Of a DNA stretch of 64,000 nt, positions 9,174 through 18,221 are shown piece after piece. The stretch's first letter is position 1, and each line of letters begins with the position of its first letter. This DNA comes from Streptomyces sp. Ag109_O5-10 (GTDB taxonomy: Bacteria > Actinomycetota > Actinomycetes > Streptomycetales > Streptomycetaceae), in NCBI RefSeq assembly GCF_900105755.1, contig NZ_FNTQ01000001.1:9330051-9394050 (forward strand), given 5' to 3'. The notes under the pieces were generated by a model. That model was not told the DNA's origin. It worked only from the letters and a program-made list of their open reading frames with translations, and searched no databases. Position numbers and translations under genes: made by a program.

Positions 9174-9571
9174 TCGCCGACCTCCAGCAGGCGGTGGCGC
9201 ACTACGCCCATGCCCTGGACGAGCTGAATGTCGCCGAGTTGGAAGCGGTCCTGACCGAGGACACCACCTGGACCTTCACGATGCCCGGACAGGGGGTGCT
9301 CGGCCCGGTCGCCGGACGCGCGGCGGTGCTCGACTTCATCCGTGACGGGCACACGTCCCAGACCGGAAGGGTGCGGCACCACCTGGGTAACGTCGTGGTC
9401 ACGACGACGGACGCCGCCACCGCCGAGGTGCAGGCCTATCCACTGCAGACGAGGAACACCGGCGAGAGCATCCAGATGATCTCGACCGGGGTCTACACGT
9501 TGAGCTTGCGACGGTCCGACGGTATGTGGCGGATCGCCGAGCTCACCTTGACGCTGGACAACGCCTTGTAG
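9170..9571 (+). CDS. NTF2-like (SnoaL-type) protein
   Basis: 133-residue alpha+beta cone-fold protein: an N-terminal helix (QQAVAHYAHALDELNVAELEAVLTEDTTW), then a curved sheet ending SDGMWRIAELTLTLDNAL. Such proteins act as small isomerases, cyclases or binding domains. The GTG start overlaps the oxidoreductase stop (GTGA), so the two are co-translated. The same pairing of an NTF2-like protein with a quinone-type oxidoreductase recurs at 63068-64000. No specific activity can be assigned. Confidence 0.82.
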   Translation: MIADLQQAVAHYAHALDELNVAELEAVLTEDTTWTFTMPGQGVLGPVAGRAAVLDFIRDGHTSQTGRVRHHLGNVVVTTTDAATAEVQAYPLQTRNTGESIQMISTGVYTLSLRRSDGMWRIAELTLTLDNAL

Positions 9572-10147
9572 GGCGAGGCCAGGCAGTGCGCCCGGCGATC
9601 ATCGGATGCCTGCCGACGGCGCCCGGGTACCGATTGGGCCGACGACGAACAGCACGGCCCCTGTCCAGGGAGACGATCAGCTGGCCGATGCGTTGTGGAA
9701 CGCCAGCAGGCTCGGCTGCCCCTGGCAGATCGGGCAGGCGGTCGGGGACAGCCAGAGTGGTGATGGCCTTTCCGGCGGCCGCGGGGCCAGATCCTTCGAC
9801 GTGGAGAGCAGGCAGGCGGGGAATTCCGCCACCTGTGCCCGCGGTCCGCGAGGTGCCGACGACTGCTGTGTTCGCCCTATGGTCCCTCGGCTCCGGGATC
9901 GTGTTCCGCGAACTGCCGGTGATCACCCGCGCCCCGAACGGGTTGAAGTGGGGGCTCCAGAGGTCTTGACACACCCACTGGGACGCCCCCGGGTCATCAC
10001 CCGCCTCACCCGAAACTCGAAGAAGTGTTCCATTTATCGTGGGTGGCGGGTCAAGGTCGCGCCAGCGGATCTTGTACAGATGGACGCTGGCCTCAACGTC
10101 ACGACCAAGACCCTCATCAACTGGCTGTCCGACGCGGAGCGCAATGT
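9572..10147. other. Intergenic stretch, possible eroded coding sequence
   Basis: No family is recognisable. A short stretch at about 10080-10145 (MDAGLNVTTKTLINWLSDAE) looks protein-like, but its frame is lost just before the acidic open frame that follows, so it may be the displaced N-terminus of that protein. Confidence 0.35.
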
Positions 10148-10453
10148 GAGAACACGGCGATCGTCCCCGCCGACCCGATCCCCGACCACATCAAGCGGGG
10201 CCAGTACGAGATCAGCGGCGTCGTCAAAACCGGCGACGACGAGCGTACGCGCGGCACCGTGGACGCCGCGCCCCTGCGGATCGACGGCAGCCGGGGCCAC
10301 TGGGACGAGATCGAGGGACTCTGGCTCACCGGCGAACTCACCGACGACGAGTTCGAGGACCACTTCATCGACGACGTCATCGTGGAGGACATCGGCGAAG
10401 GCACCGACGGACGGGAGTTCCCCGGCGGCTCGTACTCCGTCGAAGTCAGGTAG
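10148..10453 (+). CDS. Acidic hypothetical protein, start uncertain
   Basis: About 100 codons with actinobacterial codon bias and a very acidic product: IKRGQYEISGVVKTGDDE, WDEIEGLWLTGELTDDEFED, then VIVEDIGEGTDG and a clean stop. No family is recognised. No start codon with a ribosome site lies at the beginning of the convincing part. The preceding protein-like stretch is in another frame, so the gene is either frameshifted near 10145 or begins further upstream at the open frame's 10025 start. Confidence 0.4.
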   Translation, partial: ENTAIVPADPIPDHIKRGQYEISGVVKTGDDERTRGTVDAAPLRIDGSRGHWDEIEGLWLTGELTDDEFEDHFIDDVIVEDIGEGTDGREFPGGSYSVEVR

Positions 10454-10800
10454 CCGCACGCACGAAGCATCGTGGTCTGCGAGCGCCCGGATGCCGCACC
10501 GTTGTGGCTGGAGGGGCGTCTGGAGCGACGAATTGGACGCCGATGCGCACTCGCTGCGTTCGATGACCCGGCCGCAATCGAGTTGGTGGCCTACGCGCTC
10601 GACACCTCGGTACGACATGAGCAGCACGACATCACGGCTTCGGCCCTGAAGACACTCGGGACGTTCCGGCCGCAGTCGCAGCGCGCCAGGAGATGGTGCC
10701 TCCGCCGGTGAGGCGGCGGGCCACCAGGTCGGTCATGGCGAGGTGAGCGCACCGAGCCGGGGGGACGGCGTTGTCAGTGGTGGCAGGCAGGATGGCGGGC
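10454..10800. other. Intergenic stretch before ligA paralogue
   Basis: A 79-codon open frame (10472-10711) has no motifs or ribosome site. Nothing else is supported. Confidence 0.4.
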
Positions 10801-12888
10801 ATGACGACGCCCTTTGTGCAGATAGTGGATGCTGCCGCCTACGCGCAGGCGGTCGATGACGCGGTGAAGGCCGCGGCCGCCTACTACGCGGGCGGCACCT
10901 CGCCCCTGGATGACGACAGGTACGACCGGCTCGTGCGAGGTATCGCTGCGTGGGAGGCCGATCACTCTGACCAGGTGCTGCCCGGCTCCCCGACCGGGAA
11001 GGTCGCCGGCGGTGCGGCCGAAGGCGATGTGCCCCACACGGTCGCAATGCTGAGCCTGGACAACGTGTTCTCCCCGGAGCAGTTCGCCGCCTGGGCGGCC
11101 TCACTGGCCCGTCGGCTCGGTCATGAGGCGGAACGCTTCAGCGCTGAGCCGAAGCTCGACGGGCTGGCCGTCGCCGCCCGTTACAACCGCGGCCGGCTCA
11201 CCCGGCTGATCACCCGGGGCGACGGGATCGCCGGGGAGGACGTCTCGCACGCGATCGGCACCGTAGAGGGTCTCCCGGATGAGCTGGCCGAGGCGGTCAC
11301 AGTGGAGGTACGCGGCGAAGTGCTGATGACCACAGCCCAGTTCGAGCATGCCAACGAGGTGCGCACCGTACACGGCGGCCAGCCGTTCGCCAACCCGCGC
11401 AACGCCGCGGCGGGCACGCTGCGTGCCAGGGACCGCTCCTACACGGTACCGATGACGTTTTTCGGCTACGGCCTGCTGGCGCTGCCTGATACCGACGATG
11501 TCCTGGCCGAGCGGCTTACCGCTCTCGCGCACAGCGAGCTGATGGCCCTGGCCGCCGAGCTGGGTGTGAACACGACCGCTGCCACGCCGGTGCCCGGCAT
11601 CACTGCCACGACCACGGACGAAGTGCTCACCCGTGTCAAGGAGATCGCCGCGCTGCGTGCCGATCTGCCGTTCGGGATCGACGGCATCGTCATCAAGGCC
11701 GATCTTGCCGCTGACCGGCAGGCCGCCGGATCCGGATCGCGGGCCCCGCGCTGGGCGATCGCCTACAAGCTGCCAGCCGTGGAGAAGATCACCCGGCTGC
11801 TCGAGGTGGAGTGGAATGTGGGCCGCACCGGGATCATCGCCCCACGCGCCGTCCTGGAACCGGTCGAGATCGACGGCTCCACCATCACCTACGCCACCCT
11901 CCACAACCCGGCCGACATCACCCGCCGCGACCTGCGCCTGGGCGACCACGTCATGGTGCACCGGGCCGGCGATGTCATCCCGCGCATCGAGGCGCCCGTC
12001 GCCCACCTGCGCACCGGCACCGAGCAGCCGATCGTGTTCCCGCAGCTGTGCCCCCAGTGCGGGTCCGGCATCGACACCAGCCAGGAACGCTGGCGCTGTG
12101 AGCAAGGCCGCAACTGCCACCTGGTCGCCTCCCTGTCCTACGCCGCCGGCCGCGACCAGCTCGACATCGAAGGCCTGGGCACCACCCGCGTCATCCAGCT
12201 CGTCGAGGCCGGCCTGGTCACCGATCTCGCCGACCTGTTCACCCTCACCCGCGAACAGCTCCTCGCCCTGGAGCGGATGGGCGACACCAGCACCGACAAC
12301 CTACTCGCAGCCCTGGCCGCGGCCAGGACACAGCCGTTGTCGCGAGTGCTGTGCGCACTCGGCGTCCGCGGCACTGGCCGGTCCATGTCCCGGCGGATCG
12401 CCCGGCATTTCGCGACCATGGACAACATCCGGGCTGCGGACGTCGAAGCTCTCCAACAGGTCGAGGGCATCGGCCCAGAGAAAGCGCCGTCCATCGCCGC
12501 TGAAATCGCCGATCTCGCACCGCTGATCGACAAACTCACCGCGGCCGGGGTGAACATGACCGAACCCGGCGCCACGTTCGCGCCCGCCGCAGAGATCGGC
12601 ACCGAGGACACAACCGCAGCTTCCACCACGGCCGTCGGCCCACTCACCGGGATGACGGTCGCGGTCACCGGTGCGATGACCGGACCTCTGGAACAACTCA
12701 GCCGCAACCAGATGAACGAACTCATCGAGCGGGCCGGCGGCCGCTCCTCCTCCAGCGTGTCCAAGAAGACCACCCTGGTCGTCGCAGGTGACAACGCCGG
12801 GTCCAAGCGCGCCAAGGCCGAAGACCTCGGCATCCGCCTCGCCACACCCGACGAGTTCGCCGTCCTCGTCGCCGACTACCTCAACTGA
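10801..12888 (+). CDS. ligA: NAD+-dependent DNA ligase (LigA paralogue)
   Basis: 695-residue bacterial DNA ligase that seals nicks using NAD+. The adenylated lysine is in KLDG (residues 118-121, context SAEPKLDGLAVAARYN). Upstream are the Ia-domain YYDR-type contacts (DDDRYDRL). GIDGIVIKAD and AYKLPA mark the nucleotidyltransferase domain. An OB fold (VGRTGIIAPRAVLEPV), a four-Cys zinc finger (CPQC...C...C at about 420-440), helix-hairpin-helix repeats and a C-terminal BRCT domain (LTGMTVAVTGAMTG) complete the architecture. The ATG at 10801 is chosen from a cluster of nearby starts. Residues normally strict in housekeeping LigA are a little divergent (for example KLDG is followed by LAVAARY), so this is probably an accessory second copy. 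Confidence 0.93.
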   Translation: MTTPFVQIVDAAAYAQAVDDAVKAAAAYYAGGTSPLDDDRYDRLVRGIAAWEADHSDQVLPGSPTGKVAGGAAEGDVPHTVAMLSLDNVFSPEQFAAWAASLARRLGHEAERFSAEPKLDGLAVAARYNRGRLTRLITRGDGIAGEDVSHAIGTVEGLPDELAEAVTVEVRGEVLMTTAQFEHANEVRTVHGGQPFANPRNAAAGTLRARDRSYTVPMTFFGYGLLALPDTDDVLAERLTALAHSELMALAAELGVNTTAATPVPGITATTTDEVLTRVKEIAALRADLPFGIDGIVIKADLAADRQAAGSGSRAPRWAIAYKLPAVEKITRLLEVEWNVGRTGIIAPRAVLEPVEIDGSTITYATLHNPADITRRDLRLGDHVMVHRAGDVIPRIEAPVAHLRTGTEQPIVFPQLCPQCGSGIDTSQERWRCEQGRNCHLVASLSYAAGRDQLDIEGLGTTRVIQLVEAGLVTDLADLFTLTREQLLALERMGDTSTDNLLAALAAARTQPLSRVLCALGVRGTGRSMSRRIARHFATMDNIRAADVEALQQVEGIGPEKAPSIAAEIADLAPLIDKLTAAGVNMTEPGATFAPAAEIGTEDTTAASTTAVGPLTGMTVAVTGAMTGPLEQLSRNQMNELIERAGGRSSSSVSKKTTLVVAGDNAGSKRAKAEDLGIRLATPDEFAVLVADYLN

Positions 12889-12906
12889 CACCGCCGTAGG
12901 AGAGAC

Positions 12907-13854
12907 ATGTCCTGTGCCGAGCTTCCTCAGCCTGCGCCCGGTGAGGTGCTGTTGGTCTGCACGTGCTACGAGGACGGCAGGGCCCTGTGGGGCGGGCTCC
13001 TCGACGAGATCGGTGCTCGCCGGGAAGACGACGGTCTCGTCCTCGGACGCAAGGGCGTGCGGCTGCGTACGGTTGAGGACGGCCGATGGGACTTCCTGCA
13101 TGGGGGAAACATCCCGGCGCTTGTTCCCGACAGCAGTCCTGTGCCGCCGGTCGTCGTCCTGGCGGACATCCCCGTGGCGTACGGCGGGGGCGGGCCGCTG
13201 CTGGTGGACCTGGCGGCGACACCCGGGCGGGGCGTCCGGGTCCCGTCGACCCGGCTCGGCGAGATCCTCGCCGACCTGCTGAGCGGCGTACTCGTCTTCG
13301 ACGACCTGGTGCGCGACATGGACCGGTGCGGGATGTACCAGGGTGACGGCGGCCGCCCGGCTTTCCCCACGCCCACGCCCTCGCCGCCGCACCGGTCCTT
13401 CCCGTCACTTCCCTCCACCGCTGCGGCCCTGCTGGTCCGCACCTGCTTCGACGACGAGGCGGGCTGGCAAGCCCTGCTCGGCGAACTGGGCGGGACCGAC
13501 GCAGACGGCTGGGTCGGCGCGGACCTGGACCCGGACGAGATCGACGTGGAGCACTACCCGTTGACAGCGCTCGTCGTCGACGACCCTGCCTTCGAAGGCC
13601 TCCAACCGGGCCAGGTCCCAGCGCTCGTCCCGTGCAAGGAGCACACCACGTTGGTCGCACTCGCCGACGCCCGGACCTTTGCCGAGCCCGGACGACCGCT
13701 GACCGTCGTCGACCTGTACGACAGCCCAGGGCAGCAGGCCGTCCTCCCATGCCGCGAAGTCGGATCGATGGCGTGCAACCTGGAGATCGCCAACATGGAC
13801 TTCCACGACTTCGTCACCGAGGAGGGCACAAAGCCGTGGTGGGAGGGCGCCTGA
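12907..13854 (+). CDS. Hypothetical protein with two copies of one domain
   Basis: 315 residues built from two homologous halves. LLVCTCYEDGRALWGGLLDEIG near residue 15 corresponds to a second LLVRTCFDDEAGWQALLGELG near residue 178. Each is followed by a VVVLAD- or ALVVDD-type strand and a PALVP motif (IPALVPDS and VPALVPCK). A Pro-rich linker (residues 155-170) joins them. It starts 18 bases after ligA with GTAGGAGA as ribosome site, so it is likely co-transcribed. It resembles actinobacterial DUF6924-type proteins; function unknown. Confidence 0.75.
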   Translation: MSCAELPQPAPGEVLLVCTCYEDGRALWGGLLDEIGARREDDGLVLGRKGVRLRTVEDGRWDFLHGGNIPALVPDSSPVPPVVVLADIPVAYGGGGPLLVDLAATPGRGVRVPSTRLGEILADLLSGVLVFDDLVRDMDRCGMYQGDGGRPAFPTPTPSPPHRSFPSLPSTAAALLVRTCFDDEAGWQALLGELGGTDADGWVGADLDPDEIDVEHYPLTALVVDDPAFEGLQPGQVPALVPCKEHTTLVALADARTFAEPGRPLTVVDLYDSPGQQAVLPCREVGSMACNLEIANMDFHDFVTEEGTKPWWEGA

Positions 13855-14169
13855 GACACGTTCTGTCCCTCCTTGATGGGGCGCGAGCGCCTGGAGGAGT
13901 TCGGTGTGCTGTGCGAGGCCTGGCGAGAGCACCACCGGTCGCAGGTCGTTGATCAGAGGATCACCTCCCGCACGATGTCCTAGACGGCCACCAGGGTCTG
14001 GGACTCGATTCCCGCCGGCGTAGCAACGGCCAAGCTCTAGTACCCCAGATCGGATCGCCGAAGAGATGGATGACTCCTGCCCACACCCCGATCGGCCTGC
14101 GCGGCGGCCGTGGGCACGCCCTGCCGTCGACCGTGAGGACGCGCGGCGGGTCGGACAGTCTCCGGCAGG
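13855..14169. other. Intergenic stretch
   Basis: Only a 35-codon open frame at 13876-13983 (MGRERLEEFGVLCEAWREHH...) looks protein-like; it lacks a ribosome site and may be the tail of a lost gene. Confidence 0.4.
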
Positions 14170-14490
14170 TCAGGCGATCTCGGAGTCGATGCCGGTGATC
14201 AGTGCGGGGCCGAGCGGCACGCGGTCCGCGTCGAGCCCGGCGTCCCGCAGCGCGGTCTCCGCAAGCCGCCGCGCCTCGCGCTCCGCGTCGGCATTGCTGT
14301 CCGCCTCCACGGTAAGCCGGAGGGCGAAGGTGTTGTCGTCGTTGACGGCGAGCACGTCCAGGTCCTCGGCGTTGCCCATCCTGGTGCCGTGCGGATCCGC
14401 GGGCCGCAGAGCCCGCCCCAGCCGCTGCCGTGCCGTCTCGTCGACGCCTGCGGTAAAGGTGCCGGGCACAGTGATCACGTAGGTGGTCAT
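14170..14490 (-). CDS. Small hypothetical protein
   Basis: 106 residues starting MTTYVITVPGTF with an excellent ribosome site (GGGAGGATC) on the minus strand. The product has alternating strands and a helix rich in acidic and basic residues (EADSNADAEREARRLAETAL), a compact alpha/beta pattern like many small actinobacterial proteins near mobile DNA. No family is assigned. An upstream in-frame start at 14514 lacks a ribosome site. Confidence 0.65.
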   Translation of the reverse strand: MTTYVITVPGTFTAGVDETARQRLGRALRPADPHGTRMGNAEDLDVLAVNDDNTFALRLTVEADSNADAEREARRLAETALRDAGLDADRVPLGPALITGIDSEIA

Positions 14491-14629
14491 GATGATCCTC
14501 CCATCAGATGCCACACCGCCTACCCCAGATCACCGCGAAGAGTGCGGCCGTACCCCGGGCGGCGCGATCCGCGCGGCGAGTGGTCTCGTAGATGAACTGG
14601 CAGGCCTCCCGATCGCGATGCCGCTGTAA

Positions 14630-14648
14630 GAGGGCGTCTGATCTAGGT
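14630..14648 (+). repeat. Solo end of the IS5-type element found at 51464
   Basis: GAGGGCGTCTGATCTAGGT matches the left end of the element at 51464-51482 at 18 of 19 positions, but no such element follows. The IS701 fragment starts immediately afterwards, so an IS5-type copy appears to have inserted into the IS701 gene and then been mostly deleted. Confidence 0.6.
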
Positions 14649-15384
14649 CGCAGCGTCGCCTTCCGCCTGGCGCTGGAAGAACGCGGCTGGTCCTACGTCA
14701 TGGCGGTTGAGCCCAAGGAGGTCGCCCGCCCGGCCGGTGCCGTCCCGTGTCTGCCGCCCTACCAGGGGCTGGGGCCGCCCACCCTGCCGCGCTATCGCGA
14801 GCCGGCCCGCCCCCTGCGTCAGCTGGCCGATGCGTCCACCCGCTTTGAGAGCGTGACCTGGCGCCAGGGCAGCAAGGCACCGATGACCTCCCGTTTCGCG
14901 GTGATCGAGGTGCGGCCGTCGGGCAAGGAAGCCACCCGCGCAGCGCAGGAACACGGTGGTGGACGCAGTCGGTGGGACGGCGTGCTGCCGCTGCGGACTC
15001 TGCTGGTCGAACAGCCCGAGACGGCGACCGAGCCGACCGCGGCTACTGGATGACCAACCTGTCCGCCACCACACCGATCGCCGACCTGGTGCGCTGGGCA
15101 AAGATGCGCTGGCGCATCGAGCACGACTACCGAGAACTCAAGCACGGCTTGGGCCTGGACCACTTCGAAGGCCGCACCTGGCGCGGCTGGCACCACCACG
15201 TCACCCTCGTCACCGCCGCCCAGGCCTTCCTCACCCTGCGACGCTACGACCCAAAAGCCCGCACGAAAGCCCGAGCCTCTACCAAGTCCTCGACGCGCTA
15301 CAAGACCTACTGCGCTGCTGGACCGGCACCTGCACCACCTGCGGACGCCCCTTCACCACAGGCACAACCAGATCCAAGACCTAA
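14649..15384 (+). pseudogene. IS701-family transposase, C-terminal half, two frameshifts
   Basis: Encodes the second half of an IS701-type DDE transposase: FRLALEERGWSYVMAV, then RWAKMRWRIEHDYRELKHG (contains the catalytic Glu), GLDHFEGRTWRGWHHH, and finally SLYQVLDALQDLLRCWTGTC. These pieces lie in three different frames. The shifts are at about 15040 (before GYWMTNL) and about 15270 (before SLYQVLD). The N-terminal half is missing; the break coincides with an orphan IS5-type end. Not functional. Confidence 0.85.
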
Positions 15385-15398
15385 CGAAGCACTACTAG

Positions 15399-15497
15399 TC
15401 ACCACGATGATCACCAGGCCCGTGCCTGTCTGCTGCGCACCCCAACCGGGGTCACAACCCGACCAGCCGGACGACTCCGGAACTTACAACCACCCTG
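15399..15497 (+). repeat. Inverted repeat, left arm (about 99 bp)
   Basis: Begins TCACCACGATGATCACCA and ends CAACCACCCTG. It matches the reverse complement of 16029-16125 with roughly seven mismatches and one two-base gap. It lies directly behind the IS701 fragment and, with its partner, brackets the small gene at 15529-15828. Confidence 0.85.
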
Positions 15498-15528
15498 GGT
15501 GGGCAGGAAACAGCCGCAGGTAGGGTGT

Positions 15529-15828
15529 CTATTCCCGGAAGTGTCGTTTGCAGTCCTCGACGAAGCCGGAGAACTCGCGTAGCGCCCAGATGATCTCGAT
15601 GTCGAGATATTCTCTCAGCGGGAGCGTTGCCATGAAGATTCGATCCAGCTCATCTGCGGATTCCGCATCGATCACGGCGATGACCCGCCGCTGGCCAGCC
15701 ACTTTGTACATGTGGACGACATTTACCTTACCGCCGACCTCCTCTTGCTCTCTTACTTGATAATCCCACATTTCATCGAAGCTCATGCGACCCTCGATGT
15801 TCCAGCGCATCTGGACGTAGAAAAGCAT
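15529..15828 (-). CDS. Muconolactone-isomerase-like small protein
   Basis: 99 residues starting MLFYVQMRWNIEGRMSFDEM, a dimeric ferredoxin-like (alpha/beta barrel) pattern. It continues VVHMYKVAGQRRVIAVIDAE and a helix ADELDRIFMATLPL before the strand YLDIEIIWAL. This layout matches muconolactone delta-isomerase-like proteins, but catalytic identity is not established. The start at 15828 is preferred; a GTG nine bases upstream is possible. Base composition is lower in GC than its neighbours. It sits alone between the two arms of a large inverted repeat, hinting at passenger status. Confidence 0.7.
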   Translation of the reverse strand: MLFYVQMRWNIEGRMSFDEMWDYQVREQEEVGGKVNVVHMYKVAGQRRVIAVIDAESADELDRIFMATLPLREYLDIEIIWALREFSGFVEDCKRHFRE

Positions 15829-16028
15829 GCCGCACACCCCGAGTCGTCGTCCGCATCGGCCTTTCCGTAAAGTCCGTCACACTCGTGTTGAAGATGCGAC
15901 GCACCTTTTTCCGTCGTCACGTCACGAGCCGACTGGGTAACTCGACGCTATTCCTCTCCATCGCAACCGGCATCTTGGAAGCGCGTGCGCGCGGGCAGCG
16001 ACTTGGGAGCCGTAGCGAGTCCGGGAGT

Positions 16029-16125
16029 CAGGGTGGTTGCAAGTTCCGGGGTCGTCCGGCTGGCCGGGTTGTGACCGGTTGGGGTGCGCAGCAAACAGAC
16101 ACGGGCTTGGTGATCATCGTGGTGA
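16029..16125 (-). repeat. Inverted repeat, right arm (about 97 bp)
   Basis: Reverse-complement partner of 15399-15497. The distance between outer edges is 727 bases. No transposase gene lies between the arms. Confidence 0.85.
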
Positions 16126-16142
16126 TTAATTAGCACACCACT

Positions 16143-16177
16143 GAGGTGAGCCCCGCCCTCCCGGGCGGGCTCACCTC
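16143..16177. terminator. Strong GC hairpin, likely transcription terminator
   Basis: GAGGTGAGCCC...GGGCTCACCTC forms a stem of about 15 base pairs with one bulged C and a short loop. It has no T-tract, as usual in Streptomyces. It stands alone just outside the inverted repeat. Confidence 0.6.
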
Positions 16178-16567
16178 ACGTCAGGAGAGGTGGCATCGTT
16201 TCGGCACGAGATGGGGAGTCGCACGCGCACGTGATTTTGCTGATGTACGTGACTTCGGGAGTCACGCACTCCTTCCAGCGGCTGCTGGCTGCGTGCCTGC
16301 TTGGGTCGGTCGCCCCGGGGGACGGGCCCGGGGAACGCGACGTCCTCAGGCCCTCCCCCCTTGGAGACCCCTGTGATGGCGGCCTCTGGTAGCAGGGCGG
16401 CGCGCACAGCACGGTGACGGTGCGGCTGTCGCTGACCGCTGTGGAGGGGATTGGTGGGTGGTGATCGCGAGGGTCTTGCTGGTTTCCCAGGGCACGGGGG
16501 CGGCCATGGCCTGGGGCCGTGAACGCCTGCCTGACAACCCCCCCCGCACCGCGCCAACCACCGCGCA
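16178..16567. other. Intergenic stretch, nothing recognised
   Basis: No open frame has family motifs or a ribosome site; the sequence leads into the eroded gene that follows. Confidence 0.45.
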
Positions 16568-17472
16568 CAGATACCCGACTGGGTCGCCGACTCCCACGCC
16601 CTGGTCCACCCTGGCACCCCCGAGCACTGGGCCACCCACCTCGCCGAGCGCCACCGCATCCTGGCCCGCTCGCTCGCCGACCGCGGCCACACCCTGGCCA
16701 ACTCCATGCCCGCCGGGGCACGCCCGCTCGGCAATCCGCCGCCGACCAGCGCCCCGCGCCGCCGCCACGCCTGGGCCACCACCGCAGCCCTCGTGGAACT
16801 GTGGCGCACCCGCCACGCCATCACCGGCACACCCGGACTGGGCCCGCGCCCCCGCCGACCCGAACGACGCAGCGGCCTGGGACGACCTCGACGCCTGGGT
16901 CCGCGCCCTGACCGCACGCCGCCGCCCCGTGCACCTCCCGCCACCCGACGCCCCCGCCTCCGTCATGATCGAAGCCGCTCTCAGCCACCTCGACGCGCCG
17001 CCACCCGCCGGCTCGCTGCCCGACCACCCGGCCCTGCGCGACCCCCTCGGCATCGCCCCGCAGTCCTACGGCACACCCGAGGCCCGCCTCCCCGGCGCGC
17101 CCTGGCTGCCGTACTCGCCGGCGAGCCCCTGCCCGAGCCCTGGATGGAGGAGATCACCGCCCCCGGCGAGGACGACGAGGACAGCGCGCCTTCACCCGGC
17201 TGCTGACCGCCATCGGCGACTACCGCCACCGCCACCACCGTGCCGGCCCCGACGTGCTCGGCCCGCGTCCGGTGGGCCTGGACGGCGAGGAATGGAACCA
17301 CCTCACCGACGCCATGGACCTGTACACCCACGCCCGCGTCCGACGCCGCCTGGAACAGATTCGGGCCCGCACCACAGCCGAACGCGCCGGCCTACTGCCG
17401 CCCACCTCGCCACTGCACCCGCAACTCCCGGACGAAATACCCAGGCCCGGACCGGGCTCCCCGGGACGCTGA
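16568..17472 (+). pseudogene. Multiply frameshifted protein, possibly plasmid-transfer related
   Basis: Protein-like sequence runs continuously but changes frame three times. PDWVADSHALVHPGTPEHWA and HAWATTAALVELWRTRHAIT are in one frame to about 16850. PADPNDAAAWDDLDAWVRAL then MIEAALSHLDAPPP are in a second frame to about 17100. LAGEPLPEPWMEEITAPGE returns to the first frame, and FTRLLTAIGDYRHRHHRAGP through LDGEEWNHLTDAMDLY lies in a third. The order and style recall the C-terminal part of actinobacterial conjugative relaxase-helicases, but this is a weak recollection, not a demonstrated match. Clearly not translatable as one product. Confidence 0.55.
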
Positions 17473-17552
17473 AAGCCAGTGCGTGGAGGTGGGCGGTGCG
17501 GCAGGTCAGCACCACCGGGGTCGGCTCCCCGATTGTGGGGCCGCTCCTACCC

Positions 17553-18110
17553 CTACCCATGGACCGTACGTATGGCGTACGTGCGTACATTTTCCGTACA
17601 CATAGTGTTCGCAGGTGGCAGGGCGCTCAACCGGAGGGTGCTCTCTGCGGTGTCGAGCAGGTCGGGGGAGGCATCGGAGGGCCAGCCGTCTGTCGCTGCC
17701 GCCTGGTGGGCGGCGGCGTGCATGAAGGACAGGTAGATCTTGTAGCGGTGGGGCGACCAGTCCTGGTCTTCCAGACCCAGGCGGCGACCGCGCCGTCGGG
17801 GTCATGGCCCGTCTCCCGGCCGACCGCCTGGGCCAGGGAGCGCAGCCACCGGGCCGGGAGGTCCTCGGCGGCCAGGATCTTGTGGAGGGTGGTTGGTCCG
17901 CTGCCGCCGGGGGAGCCGCTCTTTCCCTTCCCCCACACGTAGGTGGCGACCAATGCCTCTCGGAGCGTCTCGCGCGCCAGCGTGTTGGCGACCATCGACG
18001 TCACCTGCGCCCGGCTGACCCGGGCGTCCCCGGTGAAGGAGTGGGGAGCCAGTGCCGAAGGCCAGGGGGTGATCCCCGGCTGTGACGCAGCTCCTGTCGC
18101 CCCCGGGGGA
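17553..18110 (-). pseudogene. OGG-fold (8-oxoguanine glycosylase-like) protein, frameshifted
   Basis: The minus strand reads VSRAQVTSMVANTLARETLR then VWGKGKSGSPGGSGPTTLHK, a pattern of actinobacterial OGG-fold proteins related to base-excision glycosylases. The frame is lost near 17780 after DPDGAVAAW and resumes in another frame as EDQDWSPHRYKIYLSFMHAA, with a stop at 17553. The catalytic HhH-Lys/Asp region cannot be confirmed in this fragment. The N-terminus is unclear and the upstream open frame to 18346 is antisense to the next gene. Confidence 0.6.
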
Positions 18111-18221
18111 GGCCGCCGTACCGTTGTCCGCACCTCCCCGCCCGGGCGCGCAGTGCCCGCGACCGGATCACCCACACCGGAACACCCAGGACAGGCGGGC
18201 ATACGCACAGGACGGTCCACC

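Noticed and set aside
9543..9974. 143-codon minus-strand frame
   Set aside because: No start site, no family features and low-complexity Pro/Arg/Gly composition.
14040..14532. Direct repeat TACCCCAGATC at 14041 and 14521, possible element boundary
   Set aside because: Only 11 bases, with no inverted ends or transposase between; chance or minor duplication is as likely.
17560..17605. Cluster of CGTAC motifs, possible operator
   Set aside because: They fall within the last codons of the OGG-fold pseudogene on the minus strand and no gene start lies suitably placed.
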